Positions 6,135 through 11,190 of a DNA stretch of 11,190 bases are shown here, piece by piece. How positions within the stretch are numbered: position 1 is the stretch's first letter; every line of letters begins with the position of its first letter. Source of the DNA: Phormidesmis priestleyi (lineage in GTDB: Bacteria > Cyanobacteriota > Cyanobacteriia > Phormidesmidales > Phormidesmidaceae); the NCBI GenBank assembly GCA_003242115.1, contig QBMP01000030.1, positions 6,227 to 17,416 on the forward strand, given 5' to 3'. The translations under genes were made by a program, and so were the position numbers. The notes under the pieces are model-generated. The model worked only from the letters and a program-made list of their open reading frames with translations, did not search any database and was not told where the DNA came from.

Positions 6135-7550
6135 CTATTTGCCAATACAGAACCGGCTGAAAATTTCATCTAGCATCGATTCTGTCATTTCTTCGCCTGT
6201 AACCTCACCTAGCGCCTGAATTGCTGTCCGCAAATCTATTGTCCAAAAGTCTAGCGGAAGTTCATTGTCGAGGGTGGTTTGGACTTCTATTAGGGCTGAT
6301 TTAGCTCGTAGCAGGGCCGTTGCTTGGCGCTGATTGATGGCAATATCGGTGTCAGCAGCGGTAAGATTGCCGCTGTGAATAGCCTTGAGGATAGCGGCTT
6401 CTAGCGCTTCAATGCCTTGGGACGTGGCGGTTTTAGGACTAGCAGCGGTATAGACAACCGGTGCTTGCGGGAGGTCGAGTCGGGATTTGTCGAAATCTAA
6501 CAAATCTGTTTTGTTCACCACTAGGATGTAAGCCTTATGTTTAATTTGTTCGTAGAGTGTTTGCTCGGCAGTTTGCCAGCCTACGGTGGCATCGAGCGTT
6601 AGCAAAACGAGATCGGCGGCTTGGGCGGCGGCTTGCGATCGCGCTATTCCCATTTGCTCCACTTCATCCGCCGATTCGCGAATGCCTGCGGTGTCGAGTA
6701 CCTGCACCGGAATGCCACCGACAATCAGCTGAGACTCCACCACATCGCGAGTGGTGCCAGGGAGTGGGGTGACAATGGCGCGATCGCACTGGCTCCAAGC
6801 ATTCAGCAGACTAGATTTACCGACGTTAGGCTGACCGATAATCGCAATTTTGATGCCAGATCGCAGCAGTTCACCTTGCGGAGCCGTGGCTAAAATATGG
6901 ATGATGTCATCGAGTATGGCTTGCAGCTGCGATCGCACTTGGGCTTCATCTATCGGCGGCAAATCATCGGCAAAATCTACCCGCGCCTCGATTTCTGCAA
7001 GCACATCTAGGCACTGCGATCGCAGGGTTTTAATCACGCCCGCTAGCTTACCGCGAATGCCCATCAGCGCCGTTTGCGCCGCTTGCGGTGACTGCGCCCC
7101 CACCAAATCGGCAATGCCTTCAGCTTGAGTTAGATCTAGCCGCCCGTTTAAAAAAGCCCGCAGCGTAAATTCTCCGGGCTGCGCAAGCCGAGCCCCTTGC
7201 TGCACACACAGCTGTAATACCTGCTGCACGGCGATAATGCCGCCATGACAGTGAAACTCCACCACGTCTTCACGGGTGTAAGATCGCGGCGAGTACATCA
7301 ATAGCAGCAGCGCTTCATCGACAATTTGCTGGGTGTCGGGCTTTAGCACATAGCCATACAAAATCCGATGGCTTTCCCAAACTTGCTGACCGGGCGCTTG
7401 AAACAGCGATTGGGCAATGGCAATGGCATCTATGCCCGAAAGCCGAACAATGCCAACACTGCCCTGCTGCGGGACAATGGCGGTCGCGATCGCGGCAATC
7501 GTTTCTGCCTGATAGACTGTGGATATATTTGCCGCCAAATCTGCTGCCAA
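6135..7550 (-). CDS. mnmE: tRNA uridine-5-carboxymethylaminomethyl modification GTPase MnmE
   Basis: This 471-residue protein is a full-length MnmE (TrmE). With MnmG it installs the carboxymethylaminomethyl group on U34 of certain tRNAs, supporting accurate decoding. The N-terminal folate-binding domain starts at [23 protein letters not shown] and includes EFHCHGG and [13 protein letters not shown]. The inserted G domain has G1 GQPNVGKS (239-246), G2 PGTTRD (264-269), G3 DTAG (286-289) and G4 NKTD (346-349). The helical domain ends in the family's terminal FCIGK with Cys468. The frame has no ATG near the expected N terminus: the start is TTG, complementary to 7548-7550, preceded by a well-spaced GGAG, with an in-frame stop two codons upstream. 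Four or more HIP1 sites fall inside it. A 12-bp duplication gives the QAAAQAAD segment of the G domain. It is transcribed alone, convergent with the PEP-CTERM gene. Confidence 0.96.
   Translation of the reverse strand: MAADLAANISTVYQAETIAAIATAIVPQQGSVGIVRLSGIDAIAIAQSLFQAPGQQVWESHRILYGYVLKPDTQQIVDEALLLLMYSPRSYTREDVVEFHCHGGIIAVQQVLQLCVQQGARLAQPGEFTLRAFLNGRLDLTQAEGIADLVGAQSPQAAQTALMGIRGKLAGVIKTLRSQCLDVLAEIEARVDFADDLPPIDEAQVRSQLQAILDDIIHILATAPQGELLRSGIKIAIIGQPNVGKSSLLNAWSQCDRAIVTPLPGTTRDVVESQLIVGGIPVQVLDTAGIRESADEVEQMGIARSQAAAQAADLVLLTLDATVGWQTAEQTLYEQIKHKAYILVVNKTDLLDFDKSRLDLPQAPVVYTAASPKTATSQGIEALEAAILKAIHSGNLTAADTDIAINQRQATALLRAKSALIEVQTTLDNELPLDFWTIDLRTAIQALGEVTGEEMTESMLDEIFSRFCIGK
6614..6637 (-). 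repeat. 12-bp tandem duplication in mnmE
   Basis: CGGCGGCTTGGG (6614-6625) is followed by CGGCGGCTTGCG (6626-6637). It is in frame and encodes repeated Ala/Gln-rich residues. The low sequence complexity means it could be convergence rather than duplication. Confidence 0.45.
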
Positions 7551-7862
7551 TGCTCACTCCACTTAAGTTCTTAATTCCGCTTGACTGTATTAAGCTGCAT
7601 TGATTGCATTTATATAGAGATTGTTTTTAGAGCTTGCGCATTCAGTATTTATACTGTGAAGTGAAGCGTATTTATTTGTAATGGGCAATCCGTATAAGCT
7701 GCTAAGGCGGCTGAGGCTGTAGAAAGCTGCTGAGAAATGGGCTTTATTAAGAGACATAGATCTTACACAAAAATCTTTTAGCCACTCTAAAGTTTAGGCC
7801 AAATTAGAAACCAAAAAGCTAGGCTAAGTGCAGCTCACAAGCATACCGTCTATGTAATCACT
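7551..7862. other. Divergent intergenic region (mnmE / DUF2062 gene)
   Basis: This 312-bp AT-rich spacer has no gene. It contains a short perfect inverted repeat, CAGTAT-TT-ATACTG (7643-7656), that overlaps a -10-like TATACT (7650-7655) on the plus strand. No good -35 accompanies it. The remaining sequence shows no RNA gene or stable long hairpin that I can find. Confidence 0.45.
7553..7567 (-). promoter_or_regulatory. Shine-Dalgarno fixing the TTG start of mnmE
   Basis: Read on the minus strand, the bases before the TTG start are AAGTGGAGTGAGCA. The GGAG core lies 6 nt before TTG. No ATG or GTG is available upstream because an in-frame TGA sits two codons before the TTG. Confidence 0.7.
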
Positions 7863-8543
7863 ATGTCAGAGTCAGAATCAAATCACAATGCCAGACTCAA
7901 TGCCAGGTCTGGCGCTGACTCTAGCGGCAAAAGCAGCACCCAGTATTCTAAAAGCACCCTTGCTCAAAATATGACTGTAGAAGAGCTGAGCCATCCTGAG
8001 CTACAAAGCCCAAATTCCGTCCTTCAAAAAAATGCTGAGCGCCGCTCCCTGCCAGAAAATGCTGTGCTCAAAATGCTGGATTTTTTGTATTGGAAACGAC
8101 TGGGGCGCTATCTTTATATTCGCTTTGTCAGAATGCAGAGCAGCCCTCAGGCGATCGCGCGTGGGCTCTCGGTGGGCGTGTTTTCAGGTTCATTTCCGCT
8201 GCTTGGCTTTCAGTCGCTGATTGCGATAGCCTTGGCGACCCTTTTTCAAGGGAATAAGGTGGTGGCAGTCGCCAGCACCTGGATCAGCAATCCGCTGACG
8301 TATTTTCCGCTGTTTGCCTTCAATTACTATATTGGCTGCTGGCTATTGAGAATGCCGGGCGTCACTAACTTACCGACCGCTTCACTCAATATTACCGAGT
8401 GGATGGCAATGGGTAGAGATGTCGCAACCGCGCTGATGCTAGGCTCTTTCGTGGTAGGTATTATCAACAGTGTCTGGGGATATTATTTAGGGCTTGTGGT
8501 CGCTCAGCGAGTGCAGGCATCGCGCGCGGCCAAGCGAAAGTAG
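7863..8543 (+). CDS. DUF2062 domain membrane protein
   Basis: This 226-residue protein has a polar, Ser/Asn-rich N-terminal region (about 1-65) that looks disordered, then an amphipathic segment (LYWKRLGRYLYIRFVRM) and a DUF2062 core. Core signatures are SPQAIARGLSVGVFSGSFP (94-112), GNKVVAVASTWISNPLTY (130-147) and NYYIGCWLL, with a last hydrophobic helix near 184-214 (ALMLGSFVVGIINSVWGYY). About three membrane helices are expected. DUF2062 proteins are small inner-membrane proteins without a settled biochemical function; some occur fused to or near glycosyltransferases. The start is uncertain: ATG 7863 has no Shine-Dalgarno, and ATG 7971 or later would shorten only the disordered part. A 12-bp duplication lies in that part (NARLNAR). 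The next gene on the same strand starts 150 bp downstream. Confidence 0.8.
   Translation: MSESESNHNARLNARSGADSSGKSSTQYSKSTLAQNMTVEELSHPELQSPNSVLQKNAERRSLPENAVLKMLDFLYWKRLGRYLYIRFVRMQSSPQAIARGLSVGVFSGSFPLLGFQSLIAIALATLFQGNKVVAVASTWISNPLTYFPLFAFNYYIGCWLLRMPGVTNLPTASLNITEWMAMGRDVATALMLGSFVVGIINSVWGYYLGLVVAQRVQASRAAKRK
7886..7909 (+). repeat. 12-bp tandem duplication in the DUF2062 gene
   Basis: CAATGCCAGACT (7886-7897) is followed by CAATGCCAGGTC (7898-7909). The duplication preserves frame and gives NARLNAR in the disordered N-terminal region. Confidence 0.6.
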
Positions 8544-8555
8544 CAGGCCCTTTTT

Positions 8556-8607
8556 AATCAGGTTGCTCAATAACGTTGCGCAATCAGGTTACTCAATAAC
8601 GTTACTA
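8556..8607 (+). repeat. 26-bp direct repeat x2 downstream of the DUF2062 gene
   Basis: Two adjacent 26-bp copies (8556-8581 and 8582-8607) share AATCAGGTT, CTCAATAACGTT and most other positions. Each holds the palindrome AACGTT. They lie just after the DUF2062 stop in the 150-bp spacer. No T run follows, so an intrinsic terminator is not indicated. Confidence 0.8.
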
Positions 8608-8683
8608 AAACTGAAACCGCTCTGATCTGTCACTAAACCGCTCATAAGCTGTAGACAAGTTGTTTTACTTTACATCAGCTTTT

Positions 8684-8688
8684 GAGGG
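8684..8688 (+). promoter_or_regulatory. Shine-Dalgarno of the SIMPL gene (decides the start)
   Basis: GAGGG lies 5 nt before ATG 8694. A longer frame beginning at TTG 8682 would overlap this site, so ATG 8694 is the better start. Confidence 0.75.
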
Positions 8689-8693
8689 TATCC

Positions 8694-9485
8694 ATGTTTA
8701 AAGATTTGATCAAAACCGGCGTTCCGGCCCAGTCTGGCCGACCGTGGCCTTTTTCACTGGTGCTAGCAGCGCTGGTGCTAGCGCCGATAGCGGGCTGTGT
8801 GCTATGGCCTGCTCGTGCTAATGCTCAGGCTTATTCACAGATGGGTTATCAGCAGCCGGAGCGATCGCTCAGCGTCACCGGCCAAGGCATTCAAACCATT
8901 CCAACGACCCTAACTGAGGTTCGATTGGGCGTTTTGGTAGAGGCCGATACGGCTGAAGCGGCGCAGCAGCAGGCTGCTGAAAAGTCTACGGCGGTGGTGG
9001 AATGGGTGCGATCGCAAAACGTCGAAAGACTACAGACCACCGGCATTTCGCTCTCGCCCCGCTACGACTATGTAGACGGTCGGCAAATTTCTCGCGGCTA
9101 CCAAGCCACAAATACCATCAGCTTTAGAGCCCCGACCGAAAGCGCAGGCGCAATTATTGATCAGGCGGTGAAAGTCGGCGCTAGCCAAATCGAAGGCGTT
9201 AGCTTTGTCGCCACCGATGCCGCCATTGAAGCCGCCCGCCAGCGCGCCCTGACCTCAGCGGTCGAAGACGCCCAAGCGCAGGCCGATACGGTACTAGCCG
9301 CGCTAGGGCTTTCGCGTCAGGCCGTACTCAACGTCTCCATTGGCTCGGTGAGTGCGCCGCCGCCTAGCCCAGCCCCTGAAGCCTTTGCCCAGCAAGCCCG
9401 CTTAGCGGATGCCGCGCCCAAAACGCCAATTATTGGCCAAGAGCAAACCATCAATGCCCAAGTGACACTTCTGATTCGTTACTAA
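8694..9485 (+). CDS. Exported SIMPL (DUF541) domain protein
   Basis: From ATG 8694 the protein has 263 residues. The N terminus has a basic head and a hydrophobic core (PFSLVLAALVLAPIAG, 19-34) ending in ANAQA near residue 46, which fits a signal peptidase I site. The segment IAGC (32-35) also resembles a lipobox, so lipidation at C35 cannot be excluded. The mature part is a SIMPL/DUF541 domain: LSVTGQGIQTIPTTLTEVRLGV (59-80), a helix rich in Ala/Gln, YDYVDGRQISRGYQATNTISF (124-144), IIDQAVKVGASQIEGVSF (154-171) and the helix ARQRALTSAVEDAQAQADTVLAALGL. A Pro/Ala-rich loop and a final strand (QTINAQVTLLIRY) close the domain. Relatives include Brucella BP26/OMP28 and E. coli YggE; they are periplasmic or outer-membrane associated and linked to stress, without an agreed activity. 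The gene may be co-transcribed with the DUF2062 gene. Confidence 0.85.
   Translation: MFKDLIKTGVPAQSGRPWPFSLVLAALVLAPIAGCVLWPARANAQAYSQMGYQQPERSLSVTGQGIQTIPTTLTEVRLGVLVEADTAEAAQQQAAEKSTAVVEWVRSQNVERLQTTGISLSPRYDYVDGRQISRGYQATNTISFRAPTESAGAIIDQAVKVGASQIEGVSFVATDAAIEAARQRALTSAVEDAQAQADTVLAALGLSRQAVLNVSIGSVSAPPPSPAPEAFAQQARLADAAPKTPIIGQEQTINAQVTLLIRY
8757..8786 (+). repeat. 15-bp duplication in the SIMPL signal sequence
   Basis: CTGGTGCTAGCAGCG (8757-8771) is followed by CTGGTGCTAGCGCCG (8772-8786), giving LVLAA then LVLAP. It lengthens the hydrophobic core of the signal sequence. Selection for hydrophobic codons could also produce this. Confidence 0.55.
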
Positions 9486-9523
9486 TGCTGATTCGTTACT
9501 CAATACTGTACTGATTCGTTACT
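9471..9523 (+). repeat. Direct repeat x3 spanning the SIMPL gene stop codon
   Basis: The 13-mer CTGATTCGTTACT occurs at 9471-9483, 9488-9500 and 9511-9523 (periods 17 and 23). The first copy encodes the last residues LIRY and runs into the stop codon (TAA 9483-9485); the other two lie in the spacer. Confidence 0.85.
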
Positions 9524-9670
9524 GAAGAATTACTGAGTTTAGCGAGTGCTGAATGTTGCTGACTTTGGCACTGTCAATTACGTAGTCCAACGCTGTTTAT
9601 CTGCGAGAGGGAGGCATAAACTTAAAGCTGCGATAAAGACAATTGCTGAAGGCGCAAAAGGCCAATAAGT

Positions 9671-11190
9671 ATGCTGGGACAGACACTCATTGGTCGCTAT
9701 CAGCTAACGCGCATTCTAGGAGCCGGTGGGTTTGGGCAAACGTATTTAGCGACTGATTTAAAGCGTGATTTAGAGCGTGATTTAGCGACTAATTTGGGCA
9801 CCCATCAAACTCAGACGGATCGCGCTCAGTGTGTCGTCAAGCAGCTCAAGCCCGCTAGCCAAGATCCCAACTTTTTAGCGATCGCCCGCCGCCTCTTTGA
9901 AACCGAAGCAAAAATCTTAGGAGAATTAGGCGATCATCCCCAAATTCCTAAATTGCTGGGCTCTTTTGAAGAAGGCAATGAATTTTATTTGGTGCAAGAA
10001 TTCATTGACGGCCAATCTTTAGAAGATGAGATTCGCCAAGCGGGCAGATTTACCGAAGCTGAGGCCATCGCTCTACTCAACAGCGTTTTACCCGTTCTAA
10101 ACTTCATTCACGACCACCATGTAGTGCATCGCGATCTCAAGCCCGATAACCTGATTCGCCGCCGAGATACTGGCGAAATTGTGCTGATTGACTTTGGTGC
10201 GGTCAAAAAAATTCGCACCCGGCTGATTACGGGTGAGCGCACAGCACTCACCATTGGCATTGGCACTCACGGCTATACGCCGAGTGAGCAGCTTTCGGGT
10301 AAGCCGCGCTACAGCAGCGATATTTATGCGTTGGGGATGACGGTAATTCATGCGCTGACCGGGCGATCGCCCACCGATTTACCTGAAGACCTGGGCAGCT
10401 TAGACCCTTGCTGGCGAGACTATGCAGCTGTCAGCCCCGGCCTAGCGATTTTGCTAGATAACATGATTCGCCATTACATTCAGCAGCGCTACCCTACCGT
10501 CGCGGCTGTGCAGCACGATTTAACTCGCCTGGATCAGCTGCCGCTAGAAGCCGCTAGCGCCAACACTGCATTGGAATATTCCGCGAGTCAGGTGCGACTA
10601 AGCACTAGCGGGCAGTCTGCTATTTTGCGATGGCAGATGAGACGGCGGGCCAAATACTGGACAGTAGCGATCGCCACCGCCGCCACCAGCACCCTGATCT
10701 TAGGTCTGCGTCAGATCGGCGCTTTTGTTCCGGCTGAGCTAGCGGTGCATGATCAGCTCGTGCGCACTCAGGCTGATCCGGGGCCTGATCCTCGGCTGCT
10801 GATTGTTGAAGTGAGCGAGGCAGATTGGCGATCGCCGTCGGCCTTTGCTCCGTCTGATGAAGCGATTTCAGCGGTAATTAAAAACCTCCAGCAATACCAG
10901 CCCGCTCAAATTGGTCTAGATATTTTACGTGACCCGCCAGCAGCACTCGAAAATAACGCTTTAAACCAAAGCTTACAGGCACCTAACGTCGTTGCAATTA
11001 CGAAGCTCAGCGACCCTAGCCACGAACAATCAGCTTCGCTGCCAAACGTCTTACCGCCAAAGCAAATCAGCTTCAGCAATATTCTCGAAGATCCAGACTT
11101 TCGGGTGCGCCGAGCCTTGATGATCGATGTTTTGGATCGAAATAACCGTCAAAATGAAACAGATCGTCAAAATGAAACAGACAGTACCGC
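9671..11190 (+). CDS. Serine/threonine protein kinase with CHASE2 sensor domain (3' end off window)
   Basis: The frame starts at ATG 9671, with AAGG upstream, and stays open to the right edge, giving 506 residues. Residues 8-290 form a Hanks-type kinase: glycine loop GAGGFG (17-22), catalytic Lys57 in VVKQLKP, alpha-C Glu79, catalytic loop HRDLKPDN (153-160), DFG (174-176) and GTHGYTPSEQ (198-207). All catalytic residues are present, so it should be active. The loop between the glycine-loop strands and Lys57 is unusually long and holds a 12-bp tandem repeat (DLKR/DLER/DLAT). After a basic segment, WQMRRRAKYW, a membrane helix (331-346) leads into a CHASE2 domain (about 350 onward: HDQLVRTQADPGPDPRLLIVEVSEADW), an extracytoplasmic sensor of unknown ligand. 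A cytoplasmic kinase regulated by an outward-facing CHASE2 is a known cyanobacterial design. The CHASE2 domain and the membrane helices expected after it are truncated by the window. Confidence 0.92.
   Translation, partial: MLGQTLIGRYQLTRILGAGGFGQTYLATDLKRDLERDLATNLGTHQTQTDRAQCVVKQLKPASQDPNFLAIARRLFETEAKILGELGDHPQIPKLLGSFEEGNEFYLVQEFIDGQSLEDEIRQAGRFTEAEAIALLNSVLPVLNFIHDHHVVHRDLKPDNLIRRRDTGEIVLIDFGAVKKIRTRLITGERTALTIGIGTHGYTPSEQLSGKPRYSSDIYALGMTVIHALTGRSPTDLPEDLGSLDPCWRDYAAVSPGLAILLDNMIRHYIQQRYPTVAAVQHDLTRLDQLPLEAASANTALEYSASQVRLSTSGQSAILRWQMRRRAKYWTVAIATAATSTLILGLRQIGAFVPAELAVHDQLVRTQADPGPDPRLLIVEVSEADWRSPSAFAPSDEAISAVIKNLQQYQPAQIGLDILRDPPAALENNALNQSLQAPNVVAITKLSDPSHEQSASLPNVLPPKQISFSNILEDPDFRVRRALMIDVLDRNNRQNETDRQNETDST
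9755..9790 (+). repeat. 12-bp tandem repeat x3 in the kinase N-lobe
   Basis: GATTTAAAGCGT (9755-9766), GATTTAGAGCGT (9767-9778) and the diverged GATTTAGCGACT (9779-9790) are in frame, encoding DLKR, DLER and DLAT in the loop before the catalytic lysine. Confidence 0.85.
11147..11182 (+). repeat. 18-bp tandem duplication in the CHASE2 domain
   Basis: Two 18-bp copies (11147-11164 and 11165-11182) begin CGTCAAAATGAAACAGA and differ only at the last base. They are in frame and encode RQNETD twice. The near identity indicates a very recent event, or an assembly artefact. Confidence 0.9.

Noticed and set aside
9605..9614. Very strong Shine-Dalgarno-like GAGAGGGAGG
   Set aside because: No start codon follows at usable spacing; the only codons after it lead quickly to a stop. 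Probably just a purine run in the spacer.
10097..10351. 84-residue minus-strand frame inside the kinase gene
   Set aside because: It is antisense to the conserved catalytic loop and DFG region; codon constraint of the kinase explains the open frame.
1..11190. A defence island, mobile element or other undescribed multi-gene system
   Set aside because: The genes are mostly recognisable cyanobacterial families with HIP1 throughout, and there are no integrase, transposase, terminal repeats or compositional break.

Overview
This window comes from a cyanobacterium. I count 17 copies of the octamer GCGATCGC (HIP1) in 11.2 kb, where chance predicts about 0.2, and every one lies inside a coding region. 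The gene families agree: a Ycf46-type AAA ATPase, a PEP-CTERM protein, and a Ser/Thr kinase fused to a CHASE2 sensor. Intermediate GC and short operons suggest a Leptolyngbya/Phormidesmis-like or marine Synechococcus-like lineage, but I cannot name the species.

Left part, positions 1-3459, plus strand: the 3' end of a KhpB/Jag (R3H) RNA-binding protein gene, a YceD/DUF177 protein gene, a Ycf46-like AAA ATPase gene, a membrane-anchored bacterial SH3 protein gene, and a 55-residue membrane protein gene. The first two families are linked to RNA binding and ribosome biogenesis. In cyanobacteria this cluster usually follows rpmH-rnpA-yidC, which would lie off the left edge. The small membrane protein gene meets the minus-strand COG2509-type FAD dehydrogenase gene (3440-5101) tail to tail with a 20-bp overlap.

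Middle, 5102-7862: a 312-bp divergent spacer, a secreted PEP-CTERM protein gene with a textbook intrinsic terminator, the convergent tRNA-modification GTPase gene mnmE (TTG start with a good Shine-Dalgarno), and a second divergent spacer of 312 bp.

Right part, 7863-11190, plus strand: a DUF2062 membrane protein gene, an exported SIMPL-domain protein gene, and a Ser/Thr kinase-CHASE2 sensor gene cut by the right edge.

The most distinctive feature of the window is a scatter of at least thirteen short tandem duplications (units 12-26 bp). All eight that lie wholly inside genes have units divisible by three (12, 15 or 18 bp). Those in or running into spacers have periods of 13, 14, 17/23, 22 and 26 bp, none divisible by three. 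The strongest is a 14-bp unit repeated five times just upstream of the ycf46-like gene. I see no CRISPR array, transposase, prophage, tRNA or rRNA, and no convincing new multi-gene system. The interest is in the repeat pattern, the poorly characterised conserved genes and the sensor kinase.
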